Shown here in pieces: positions 44,736 through 53,039 of a DNA stretch of 64,000 bases. The notes below the pieces were generated by a model. That model saw nothing but the letters and a program-made list of their open reading frames with translations. It searched no databases and had not been told where the DNA came from. The DNA lies in NCBI RefSeq assembly GCF_030165005.1, contig NZ_JASNNW010000010.1, positions 1-64,000 of the forward strand. Reading direction: 5' to 3'. Numbering within the stretch: the stretch's first letter is position 1; every line of letters begins with the position of its first letter. This DNA comes from Blastococcus capsensis. Its GTDB lineage: Bacteria; Actinomycetota; Actinomycetes; Mycobacteriales; Geodermatophilaceae. A program made the position numbers and the translations under genes.

Positions 44736-45965
44736 ATGGCAGAGACCGTGCGCGCCCACGACCTCGTCGTCTACGGAGCCACCGGCTTCGTCGGGAGGCT
44801 GCTCGCCGGCTACCTGGCCGGCCACGTCCCGGAGGGGACGCGGATCGCCCTGGCCGGACGGTCGCGGGCGCGCCTGGAGGAGGTCCGGGCGGGACTGCCG
44901 CCGGCCGGGCGGAACTGGGCACTCCTCGAGGCCGACTCCACCGACCCCGCCTCGCTGCGCGCGCTCGCCGGGAGCACCCGGGTGCTGGCCACCACGGTCG
45001 GGCCGTACGCCCGGTACGGGCTGCCGGTGGTCGAGGCCTGCGCGCGGGCGGGGACGCACTACGCCGACCTCACCGGTGAGGTGCTCTTCGTCCGCGACGC
45101 CATCGACCGGTGCGACGCCGTGGCGCGGGAGACCGGCGCCCGGATCGTGCACGCCTGCGGCTACGACTCCATCCCGTCGGACCTGAGCACGATGCTGCTC
45201 GCGCGGCGTGCCCGCGAGGACGGAGCAGGAGGGCTGCGCGACGTCCAGCTGGTGGCGACGGCACGGGGTGGGTTCAGCGGCGGCACGATCGACTCGATGC
45301 GCGCCCAGCTCGAAGCCGTCCAGCGCGACCCGTCGCTGCGCCGCCGGCTCACCGACCCCTACGCACTCAGCCCCGACCGGGACGCCGAGCCGGACACCCG
45401 CCAGCCGCGCGACGCCGTCCCGCCCGCCCGCACCCCGGACGGCCGCTGGACCGCGCCGTTCGTGATGGCCGGGTTCAACACCCGGATCGTCCGCCGCAGC
45501 AACGCGCTCCAGGACTGGGCGTACGGCCGGTCCCTGCGCTACGGCGAGGTCATGGGCACCGGCCGTGGTCCGGTCGGCGCCGCGACGGCCGCGGCCGTCA
45601 CCGCGGGCCTGGCCGGCACCCTCGCCGCCATGGGCTTCGCGCCGACCCGGGCCCTGCTGGACCGGGTTCTCCCGGCACCGGGCACCGGGCCCGGCGAGGC
45701 GGCCCGGGAGAAGGGGTGGTTCCGGATGGTCGTCGACGCCGAGACCGAGGACGGCCGCCGCTACCGCGCCACCGCCGGGGGCACGGGCGACCCCGGGTAC
45801 GCGGCGACCGCGGTCATGCTCGGCGAGGCCGCCCTCGCGCTGGCCCTCGACGGCGACCGGCTGCCCGACCGCGCGGGCTCCCTCACCCCGGCGACCGCGC
45901 TGGGCGAGGTGCTCGTAGAGCGCCTGCGCGCGGCCGGGCACACCTACGAGGTGACGGCACGCTGA
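44736..45965 (+). CDS. Saccharopine dehydrogenase NADP-binding domain protein (trans-acting enoyl reductase type)
   Basis: A 409-residue protein opening with a Rossmann motif VVYGATGFVGRLLAGYLA, then IALAGRSRARLEEV, and the family features HACGYDSIPSDL and GFSGGTIDSM. Actinobacterial members include the trans-acting enoyl reductase of phthiocerol dimycocerosate synthesis (Rv2953), but most paralogues have unknown substrates. ATG 44736; divergent from the glucosidase gene by 146 bases. Confidence 0.85.
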   Translation: MAETVRAHDLVVYGATGFVGRLLAGYLAGHVPEGTRIALAGRSRARLEEVRAGLPPAGRNWALLEADSTDPASLRALAGSTRVLATTVGPYARYGLPVVEACARAGTHYADLTGEVLFVRDAIDRCDAVARETGARIVHACGYDSIPSDLSTMLLARRAREDGAGGLRDVQLVATARGGFSGGTIDSMRAQLEAVQRDPSLRRRLTDPYALSPDRDAEPDTRQPRDAVPPARTPDGRWTAPFVMAGFNTRIVRRSNALQDWAYGRSLRYGEVMGTGRGPVGAATAAAVTAGLAGTLAAMGFAPTRALLDRVLPAPGTGPGEAAREKGWFRMVVDAETEDGRRYRATAGGTGDPGYAATAVMLGEAALALALDGDRLPDRAGSLTPATALGEVLVERLRAAGHTYEVTAR

Positions 45966-46002
45966 ACCGCGGGGGGTGGACCGGTCCGGCCCGTGCGCCG
46001 GG

Positions 46003-46764
46003 CTACGCCGGGCGGGTTCCGGTCGCCGCCGGCACACCGTTGACCGCGTCCTCGCCGCCCTGGTTCTCCGTGGCGGTGTTGGCCTCGAACGTCGTCGACC
46101 GGTCGCCGTCGGCGTCCTCCGGAATCCGCCGGGCCGGTGGGCGGGCCGGCACGGGGAGAGCGGCCGGGTCGGCGTGGCCCCACTCGTTCTCCACGTCGCT
46201 CAGCAGCGCCTCCAGGTAGGACCGCAGCTGGACACGGCACGCCTGGCCGAACGCCTTGAGGTAGGCCACCTGCTCCTCGAGCTCGGCCACGGTGCGCCCG
46301 CCGCTCTGGTCGGGGCCGTCCGGCGCCGGGCCGGTCAGCCGGGCGGCCGCCTCCTGGGCGGCCTGGATGATCGCCCCGGCGTTCTCCCGGGCGAGCCGCA
46401 CCGCCTCCTCGTACTCGGCCCGCGCCTCGCCGGTCACCTGCCGGCTGAACTTCTCCGCCTCGGCGACGTAGTTGTCGGCCGTCTGCTGGGCGCTGGCCAG
46501 GATGCGCACCGCCTGCTCGCTGGGCGGCTCGTGCGCGGGCGCGCCGTTCAGCTGGGCCTGCAGGGTGCGTACCTGCTCGCGGAGCTGGGCCTTCTCGGCC
46601 ATGTGCCGCGCGAGATCCTCGGCGACCCGGTGCATCACCCGGTCGACCTCGGTCTCGACGTAGCCGGGGTGCAGCATGGAGGCGCGGGTGAACCGCACGT
46701 GCCGCAGGTCGGCCGGGGTCAGCCCCCGGCCGGTGCTCCCGTCGCCGCTCGGTGCGCTGGTCAT
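46003..46764 (-). CDS. DivIVA-domain protein
   Basis: A 253-residue protein with an N-terminal DivIVA-like segment LTPADLRHVRFTRASMLHPGY, then VETEVDRVMHRVAEDLARHMAEK and coiled coil through about 150. The Ala/Pro/Glu-rich tail is probably disordered. DivIVA (Wag31) proteins localise at poles and septa and guide wall growth; this paralogue, in an operon with flavohaemoproteins, is more likely a specialised coiled-coil partner. ATG 46764 overlaps the upstream TGA (46761-46764). Confidence 0.85.
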   Translation of the reverse strand: MTSAPSGDGSTGRGLTPADLRHVRFTRASMLHPGYVETEVDRVMHRVAEDLARHMAEKAQLREQVRTLQAQLNGAPAHEPPSEQAVRILASAQQTADNYVAEAEKFSRQVTGEARAEYEEAVRLARENAGAIIQAAQEAAARLTGPAPDGPDQSGGRTVAELEEQVAYLKAFGQACRVQLRSYLEALLSDVENEWGHADPAALPVPARPPARRIPEDADGDRSTTFEANTATENQGGEDAVNGVPAATGTRPA

Positions 46765-47900
46765 TCGGTCACCTCTCCGTCAACACTGGGCCCCGGTCGG
46801 CTGGGGGCGAAGACCTCGCTGGACATGCGCTGCTCCGGGACGCCGTCCTCCCGGAGCCCGGCCACGGTGGCGGTCACCATGGGCTCGGGCCCGGCGACAC
46901 GCACTTCCCGGCTCGACCACGGACCCGCGCGTCGCACCACGTCGCCGACCTCGCCGTGCGCGAGGGAGGAGACGGCGTCGTCGGACACGGCGAAGGTGAC
47001 GCTGAGCCACGGGTGCTCCCGGGCCAGCTGTTCCAGGTCGGCCCGGTCGTAGATCTGGTCCTCGGTGCGGAACCCGGCGAACAGGTCGACCCGTCGTGGC
47101 GGTCCCTGCCGCGCGACCTGGTCGACCATCGCCTTCAGCGGGGCCAGCCCCATGCCGCCGGCGACCAGGAGCAGGTCGCGGTCGGAGTCCTCGCCCACGG
47201 TCAGATGGCCCAGCGGCGGCCCCAGGCGGAGGACGTCGCCGATCCCGACGCTGCGCACCAGCGCCGAGCTGACCGGGCCGCCGTCGCGCGCCTTCACGTG
47301 CAGCTCGATCAGCCCGTCGGGCCGGGGCGCGTTGGCGGGGGAGTAGTACCGCCACAACCGGGGCCGCAGCTCCGTCTCCAGGGACAACGACTGCCCCGGG
47401 AGGTGGTCGTAGCGCACCCGCGGCCGGATCCGGAGCACGGCGACGTCGAGGCTGCGGCGCTCGTGCCCCACCACGTCGGCGTCCCACCACGCCGGCTGCC
47501 CGGCGGCTTCCTCGGCCCCCTGGACCATCACGGTGGCGACGACGTCGTAGGCCTCGGCCCAGGTCTTGGCCAGCTCCGGCGTCCACTCCGGGTCGAAGCG
47601 CTCCAGGGTGGCCAGCAGGCTGGCGCCGGCGGCCGGGTAGTGCGCCGGCAGCACCCCGAACTTGAGGTGGTCGCGGCCCAGCTGGCGCAGGATCGGCACC
47701 AGCGCGTCGAGGTCGTCCACGCGGGTGACGACCTCGCCCAGCGCCGCGAAGAAGCGGTCCCGCTGGTGCGCCATCGAGACCGGGAACATCTCCCTCGTCT
47801 CCGGGTGGCTGAGGAACAGGTGCGAGTAGAAGTACAGCGGCGCCTCGTCGCCGGTGGCCGCGGCCTTGGCGAAGTTGGCCCGCATCGCCGGGATGTCCAT
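46761..47900 (-). CDS. Flavohaemoprotein, second type (globin plus FAD/NAD reductase)
   Basis: A 379-residue protein: globin domain (about 1-135) with proximal His in LGRDHLKFGV and FAD-binding reductase (150-379) with RYYSPAN (RxYS motif), GGMGLAPLKAMVDQV and CpH-site-like RVAGPEPMV. The globin part is closer to Rv0385 of M. tuberculosis (type II, LGRDHRKYG) than to Hmp, a memory-based comparison. It probably has an electron-transfer or oxidase role rather than classical NO dioxygenation. Start at ATG 47900 is 29 bases from the hmp stop; its stop overlaps the DivIVA start by 4 bases. Confidence 0.85.
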   Translation of the reverse strand: MDIPAMRANFAKAAATGDEAPLYFYSHLFLSHPETREMFPVSMAHQRDRFFAALGEVVTRVDDLDALVPILRQLGRDHLKFGVLPAHYPAAGASLLATLERFDPEWTPELAKTWAEAYDVVATVMVQGAEEAAGQPAWWDADVVGHERRSLDVAVLRIRPRVRYDHLPGQSLSLETELRPRLWRYYSPANAPRPDGLIELHVKARDGGPVSSALVRSVGIGDVLRLGPPLGHLTVGEDSDRDLLLVAGGMGLAPLKAMVDQVARQGPPRRVDLFAGFRTEDQIYDRADLEQLAREHPWLSVTFAVSDDAVSSLAHGEVGDVVRRAGPWSSREVRVAGPEPMVTATVAGLREDGVPEQRMSSEVFAPSRPGPSVDGEVTE

Positions 47901-47929
47901 GCGGATCTCCTGGGGTCGGTGCGTCCGGG

Positions 47930-49192
47930 TCAGACGCCCGCGGCGGCGTGCTGGCCGCTGCGTTCGGATACGCCCGGACTCTCCTCGGTGGCGAGGTCGG
48001 CCTGCCAGAGGTCGGGACCGAACACCTCGTACTGGATGTCGCGGGCGGGCACGCCCCGGTCGACCAGCGCGCTGCGCACGGCCTGCATGAACGGCAGCGG
48101 GCCGCAGAGGTAGTACACCGCCCCCTCGGGCAGGTCGACGCCGTCGAGGTCCATGACCCCCGCGTGCACCTCGACCGGCAGCCTGCTCTCCGCCCCGCGC
48201 TCGTACCAGACGTGCGCCGTCCCGCCGGACAGCGTGCGCAGGTCCTGCAGCACCTGCTCGCGCAGCGCGAACGAGGACTCGTCGGCGTCGGCGTGCAGCA
48301 GCGTGACCGGGAGACGGGACCCCGCGGCGGCGAGGTGGGAGAGCATGCCGGCCATCGGCGTGATGCCGATACCGGCGCTGGCGAAGACGACCGGGCGCCC
48401 CGAGTCGTCGAGGACGACGTCGCCGAACGGCACCGACATGGTCAGCCGGTGCCCCACCTGCACCCGCTCGCAGAGGTGGTTGGACACCTCGCCGTCGGGC
48501 TTGCCCGCGCCCTGCACCCGCTTGACCGAGAACTGGCGGTGCTCCCCGTCGTCGGCCCGGGTCAGGCTGTACTGCCGGGGCTGGCGGACGCCGTCGGGCA
48601 TCGGGACCTGGACGGTCACGTACTGGCCCGGCAGGGACGTCTTCACCAGCCGGTCGTCGACCTTGCGCATCCGGAAGGTGACGACCTCGGCGGTCTCCTG
48701 GGCCTTCTCGGCCACCTCCCACTCGCGCCACACCGTCTCCGGGCGCACCCCGCGCGCGCTGTAGAGGCCGCGCTCCTGGTTGATCAGCGCGTAGGCCATC
48801 AGCCAGTAGACCTCGTCCCAGGCCGCGGCCACCTCCGGCGTCACGGCGTCGCCCAGCACGTCGGCGATCGCCCAGAACAGGTGCTCGTGGACGACGTCGT
48901 ACTGGGCCGGCGTGATGCCGAGCGAGGCGTGCTTGTGCGCGATCCGCGACAGCAGGTGCTCCGGTAGCTGCTCGGGCACCTTGAGCAGGGAGGAGGCGAA
49001 GACGGCCACCGAGCCGGCCAGCGCCAGCTGCTGGGTCTGCTCCGCCTGGTTCCCGCGGTTGAACACCCCGTCGAAGAGTCCGGGGTGCTCCCCGAACAGG
49101 TGGGCGTAGAACCGGGTGGCGATCTCCTCGATGTGGTCGGCCACCACGGGCAGCGTCGCCTCGATGACGGGACGCGATCGATCTGAGAGCAC
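47930..49192 (-). CDS. hmp: Nitric oxide dioxygenase (flavohaemoglobin)
   Basis: A 420-residue Hmp. Globin domain 1-145 with proximal His in RIAHKHASLGI and family phrase HLFGEHPGLFDGVFN; FAD domain with PRQYSLTRADD (RxYS) and NAD(P) domain with FASAGIGITPMAGMLSHLAA and YYLCGPLPFMQAVR. It oxidises NO to nitrate using O2 and NAD(P)H. It heads a three-gene set with a second flavohaemoprotein and a DivIVA-like protein. No nearby NsrR or Rrf2 gene was found. Confidence 0.95.
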   Translation of the reverse strand: MLSDRSRPVIEATLPVVADHIEEIATRFYAHLFGEHPGLFDGVFNRGNQAEQTQQLALAGSVAVFASSLLKVPEQLPEHLLSRIAHKHASLGITPAQYDVVHEHLFWAIADVLGDAVTPEVAAAWDEVYWLMAYALINQERGLYSARGVRPETVWREWEVAEKAQETAEVVTFRMRKVDDRLVKTSLPGQYVTVQVPMPDGVRQPRQYSLTRADDGEHRQFSVKRVQGAGKPDGEVSNHLCERVQVGHRLTMSVPFGDVVLDDSGRPVVFASAGIGITPMAGMLSHLAAAGSRLPVTLLHADADESSFALREQVLQDLRTLSGGTAHVWYERGAESRLPVEVHAGVMDLDGVDLPEGAVYYLCGPLPFMQAVRSALVDRGVPARDIQYEVFGPDLWQADLATEESPGVSERSGQHAAAGV

Positions 49193-49645
49193 GTGTCCTC
49201 CTTGCCAGTCGACTAGCCCCCCGCTGGCGCGGTCACGTTCCGCTAGGCACCCGCTACCCGGTCGTCCGCGTTCGAGTCCTCCGAATCCTCCCGGGCGTGT
49301 CGCCGGTCATCCGCCGGCCCCTCGCCATCACGGCTGGAGGCCACCAGCGCCAGCGCGCGAGGGTCACCGCGTGGGCGTCGAGGATGGCAGCCATCCCGGG
49401 AGCGCGTCGGCCACACCGGCCCCGTCCAGTGCGGCCGGGGCCGCGGCGCCCCGCACGGGGACCTGAGCGGCCGCCTGGAGCGCACGCTGCAGCAGATCCC
49501 CGGCGCCGGCCCGGGTGGCGCCCGCCTGGTGCCCAGCGCCGACGACACCTGCTCCAGCAGCCCCTGGCCGGCCAGTGACCGCCAGACGCTGTCGTGCACT
49601 GCCACCCGCAGCCGCGCGGTCGTCAGCAGCATGGTGCTCGTAGGC
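49193..49645. other. Gap with decayed coding sequence
   Basis: On the minus strand MLLTTARLRVAVHDSVWRSL, then in a second frame GDLLQRALQAAAQVPVRG, and in a third MAAILDAHAVTLARW read like one protein broken by two frameshifts between 49632 and 49290. No family is recognised. GGGTAG at 49252-49257 might drive hmp, but the -35 is poor. Confidence 0.3.
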
Positions 49646-50101
49646 TCAGCCCAGTCGTGTCGTGATGTCGATGGCCCCCTGCAGGCTCCGGGCGACGGGG
49701 CAGCCGTCGGCGTGGACGGCGAGCACCCGCTGGACCTTGGCGGCGTCCTGCTCGGGAACGTCCAGGCCGGTGTAGGTGACCTGGATCCGCTTGAGCACCA
49801 GCACCTTTCCCTCGAGCTCCACCTCGCCGCGCGCGTGCCCCACCAGACCGGTGGGGTCGATCCGCCGGGCCGCCAGGGCTCCGGCGAACGTGCCGGTCAG
49901 CTAACCGAGGGCCGCACCGACCAGATGGTCGATCGTGCTCGCGTGGCTGGGTGCCGTGCCGGGATCCATCCCGTAGTGCTCGGCGATGGCACCGTGCATG
50001 CCGTAGACGGTGGGCTCTTCCTCGCCCGGCAGGTAGGCCGCCCGCAGCGGTCCTCCCAGGCGCTCGACGCGGACCTCCGAGACGTACGCGATCTCTGCCA
50101 C
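49646..50101 (-). pseudogene. OsmC family protein interrupted by an in-frame TAG
   Basis: A 152-codon frame from ATG 50101 to 49646 reads as one OsmC-like protein: MAEIAYVSEVRVERLGGPLR at the start and VLAVHADGCPVARSLQG (the second redox Cys region) at the end. One TAG at 49901-49903 interrupts it between GAALG and LTGTFAGALAARRID, right where the first redox Cys or a neighbour would stand. All residues on both sides are in one frame. OsmC/Ohr proteins reduce organic peroxides; this one could be inactive. Mutation, error or readthrough are all possible. Confidence 0.75.
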
Positions 50102-50190
50102 CGGAACCTCCTACCGATCGGGTCTGCCCGGCAGTCTTCCAGCAGGAGCTGCGCCGCACCTCCCGAGCGGCGGCGATAGGGTGGCCCGCC

Positions 50191-50739
50191 ATGCCGATCA
50201 GGTCGCCCGAAGAGCCCGCTCACACCGTCCGCGAGCTCGGTCTGCCTTCGCGCGCGGTCACGTCGCTGACCCGCGCCGGCATCACCGACGCCGCAGCGCT
50301 CGCGGGCCTCACCCGGCGCGAACTGGCCGCCGTCCCCGGCCTCGGGGCAGGGATGATCGCCGCCATCCGTGCCGTCGTCCCCGAACCCCCCGCGGTCCTG
50401 CCGCGTGGTGCTGCGCCGGGAGGGGTGCCCGACCTCGCCCCCGACGACGACGAGTCGCCGGCCGCGCCGGCGATCCCGTCCTTCGATTCGCTGCGCGGTC
50501 CGCGGCGTCGTTCGGCGGTCGACCTGCTCCTGCCGGACGCGCCGCAAACGTCGCCCGCGGCTGCGACCGCGCCGCCCACCCCGCCGTCGACCGTGCCGTC
50601 GACCGTGCCGCCGGTCCGCCCGCCCGACTACGCCGACCTGCTCCGCCTGGGGGTGCACGTCGCCCGGGCACTGGCCGTCGCGCCGCTCACGGTGACCCGG
50701 TGGTCCATGGGCTGCCTGCACCGGGCGCTCGGCGGATAG
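50191..50739 (+). CDS. Helix-hairpin-helix protein of unknown function
   Basis: A 182-residue protein. Residues 10-65 form an HhH fold like the C-terminal domain of the RNA polymerase alpha subunit (ELGLPSRAVTSLTRAGITDA, LTRRELAAVPGLGAGMIAAI). After a Pro/Thr/Ser-rich linker, a hydrophobic C-terminal segment YADLLRLGVHVARALAVAP could touch the membrane. It ends in TAG, showing that TAG is used as a real stop here. It lies 46 bases upstream of the polymerase gene and is probably co-transcribed. Confidence 0.7.
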   Translation: MPIRSPEEPAHTVRELGLPSRAVTSLTRAGITDAAALAGLTRRELAAVPGLGAGMIAAIRAVVPEPPAVLPRGAAPGGVPDLAPDDDESPAAPAIPSFDSLRGPRRRSAVDLLLPDAPQTSPAAATAPPTPPSTVPSTVPPVRPPDYADLLRLGVHVARALAVAPLTVTRWSMGCLHRALGG

Positions 50740-50785
50740 GGCGGCATCGCCGGACCTGGCGTGCGGCGTCGGTGAGACTGGCGGA

Positions 50786-52444
50786 GTGCAGCGGGTCGTG
50801 CTCCGACGGCGGGATGCCGCCGTGGAGGCGCACGAGCTCGGCGACGGCGGCGCGACGGCCGGTGTCACCCGGGTTCCGGCGGAGACCTTCCCGGCGTACG
50901 TCCGGGAGCGGGAGGGTACGCCGGTCCGCTGGGTGTGGGACGACACCACCCGCTGGTACCCGGCGCTCCTGGCCGCCGGGGTGCGGATCGAGCGCTGCAC
51001 GGACCTGCGGCTCGCGCACGCGATCCTGCGGCGGTCACCGTTCGCCGACCAGGCACTCCTGGCGGCCGACGAGACCGCCGGGTGGGACGCGCTGCAGCCG
51101 GTGCCGGTGGCCGAGCCCGCGCTCTTCCCGCCGGCCGACCCCGCCGACCGGCTGGACCCGGTCGCCGAGCACGCCCGCCAGCAGGCGGCGCTCTGCGCCT
51201 CGCCGCGGCGGCAAGGGCTGGGGCTGTTGCTCGCCGCGGAGTCCTCCGGTGCGCTGGTGGCCGCCGAGATGACGCACACCGGGATGCCCTGGCGGGCCGA
51301 CGTCCACGAGCGGCTGCTCACCGACCTCCTCGGGCCCCGCCCCGTCCCCGGCGGGCGGCCGGCCGAGCTCGAGCGGCTGCTCGGGGAAATCCGGGAGGCC
51401 TTCGCCGCCCCGGCCCTGAACCCCGATTCGCCCGTCGAGCTCCTCCGGACCGTGCAGCACGCGGGCCTGCCCGTCGGCGACACCCGGTCGTGGACGCTCG
51501 AGCAGGTCGACCACCCCGGGATCCTCCCGCTCCTCGAGTACAAGAAGCTCAGCCGCCTGCTCGCCGCCAACGGCTGGAGCTGGCTGGACAGCTGGGTGCG
51601 GGAGGGCCGGTTCCGCGCCACCTTCCTGCCCGGTGGGGTGGTGACCGGGCGTTGGGCGTCCAGCGGGGGAGGGGCGCTCTCGGTACCCACCCAGATCCGC
51701 CCGGCGGCGGTCGCGGACGACGGCTGGTGCCTCGTGGTGGCCGACGTCGCCCAGCTGGAGCCCCGCGTGCTCGCCGGCATCAGCGCGGACACGGCGATGG
51801 CCGAGGCGGCGCGCGCGAAAGACCTCTACCAGGGGATGGTCGATGCGGGTGTGGTGCCCGGCCGGGCGGAGGCGAAGGTCGGCATCCTCGGGGCGATGTA
51901 CGGGGGCACCCGCGGCGAGAGCGGCCGGATGATGCCCCGGCTGGCCCGCCGCTACCCCCGGGCGATCGGCCTGGTGGAGGAGGCGGCCCGGGCCGGTGAG
52001 CGCGGGGAGGTGGTGCACACGCTGCTCGGCCGGGGCTCTCCGCTCCCCACCGGTGCGTGGGCGCAGCGCGAGGCCGAGCTCGGGGAGCCGGCCGGGGCCG
52101 CCGGTCCGCGGGACGAGTGGGACCGCGCCCGACGCGCATGGGGGCGTTTCACCCGCAACTTCGTCGTGCAGGGCACCGGCGCCGAGTGGGCGCTGTGCTG
52201 GCTGGCCGACCTGCGCAACCGGCTCTGGCGGCTCGGGGGCACCGGACCGCTCCACGAGCGGCCGCACCTGGCCCTCTTCCTCCACGACGAGGTGGTGGTG
52301 CACGCCCCGGCGGACCTCGCCGGGGCGGTGGTCGAGGAGGTGCGGGCCGCGGCGGCGACCGCGGGCCGGCTGCTCTTCGGCAGCTTCCCCGTCGACTTCC
52401 CGCTGGACGTCGCCGTCGTCCGGTCGTGGGCCGACGCCGGCTGA
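50786..52444 (+). CDS. Bifunctional 3'-5' exonuclease-like/DNA polymerase (family A)
   Basis: A 552-residue protein of the stand-alone actinobacterial PolA-like group. N-terminal part 1-190 is a shrunken exonuclease-like region; the polymerase palm is seen in motif A LVVADVAQLEPRVLAGIS (Asp of the catalytic site), O-helix region MYGGTRGESGRM and motif C LFLHDEVVVHAP (HDE). Motif B is less clear. It lacks a 5' nuclease. Such proteins occur beside normal polA and may serve repair. GTG 50786. Confidence 0.85.
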   Translation: MQRVVLRRRDAAVEAHELGDGGATAGVTRVPAETFPAYVREREGTPVRWVWDDTTRWYPALLAAGVRIERCTDLRLAHAILRRSPFADQALLAADETAGWDALQPVPVAEPALFPPADPADRLDPVAEHARQQAALCASPRRQGLGLLLAAESSGALVAAEMTHTGMPWRADVHERLLTDLLGPRPVPGGRPAELERLLGEIREAFAAPALNPDSPVELLRTVQHAGLPVGDTRSWTLEQVDHPGILPLLEYKKLSRLLAANGWSWLDSWVREGRFRATFLPGGVVTGRWASSGGGALSVPTQIRPAAVADDGWCLVVADVAQLEPRVLAGISADTAMAEAARAKDLYQGMVDAGVVPGRAEAKVGILGAMYGGTRGESGRMMPRLARRYPRAIGLVEEAARAGERGEVVHTLLGRGSPLPTGAWAQREAELGEPAGAAGPRDEWDRARRAWGRFTRNFVVQGTGAEWALCWLADLRNRLWRLGGTGPLHERPHLALFLHDEVVVHAPADLAGAVVEEVRAAAATAGRLLFGSFPVDFPLDVAVVRSWADAG

Positions 52445-52525
52445 ACGTGCGTCGTCCCGTACACCCGTGGAGCCCCGTGTCCGGCCACGCGACACGCGTC
52501 ACGTACGGAAAATCGTCGGACGCAA

Positions 52526-52555
52526 TTGTCACGACTGCATAACGGCGACTACCGT
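52526..52555 (+). promoter_or_regulatory. Promoter before the second c-di-AMP riboswitch
   Basis: TTGTCA (52526-52531), 18 bases, TACCGT (52550-52555), a TANNNT -10. Transcription would begin near 52562, at the 5' edge of the riboswitch. Confidence 0.55.
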
Positions 52556-52561
52556 GGCGCC

Positions 52562-52760
52562 GTCCGGTCGGTCGCACCTCCCCACCCGGGGAGTCCGAAC
52601 GGGCGCCGCCGAATCGCCCGCAGTCATCGAGCCGCGGGCGAGCCGGGGACCCACCGCAGTACTGGGGTGAATCGCGCGCCACGCTCGTCGCGGCGCGGGT
52701 AGGGCCGCTTCCCGCCCGAATCCGTCAGCTAACTCGGTAGGCGGCAGACGGAAGAACGGA
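52562..52760 (+). promoter_or_regulatory. c-di-AMP (ydaO/yuaA) riboswitch upstream of the coiled-coil wall enzyme
   Basis: The canonical elements occur in order: GGGGACCCAC (52645-52654), GGGGTGAATC (from 52664), a variable hairpin, CCCGAATCC and then GTCAGCTAAC at 52724-52733 followed by TCGGTAGGCGGC. It matches the copy at 16990-17202 in every conserved block. c-di-AMP binding should reduce expression of the gene that starts at 53040. About 280 bases separate its 3' edge from that ATG, without another convincing gene. Confidence 0.9.
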
Positions 52761-53039
52761 GAGCCGCCGGATGGCGCGCCCTTGCCCTGCTGCACGACCT
52801 TGCTCGCCCCGACACCGCCGGCTCCGGGCGCGTCCGCGGATCTGAGCGCACCTCACCCGGCGCGCCCGACCTGCCGGCCCACCATCCCCGAGCATCTCGC
52901 GCTCGACCGGCTGACCGCCGTCGCCTGGTGGCCCCCAGCAGGTCTCCCGCCGCACGGGTGAGCCCCTCGCTGCCGCATCCCCGCCGCAGCCGCGCCCCCG
53001 AGGGCCGGCCGCGCCTCTGCCCCGGAGCACCCCGTACCC

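Noticed and set aside
49262..49285. GTTCGAGTCC-like sequence resembling a tRNA T-loop
   Set aside because: No acceptor, D or anticodon stem can be drawn around it; chance match.
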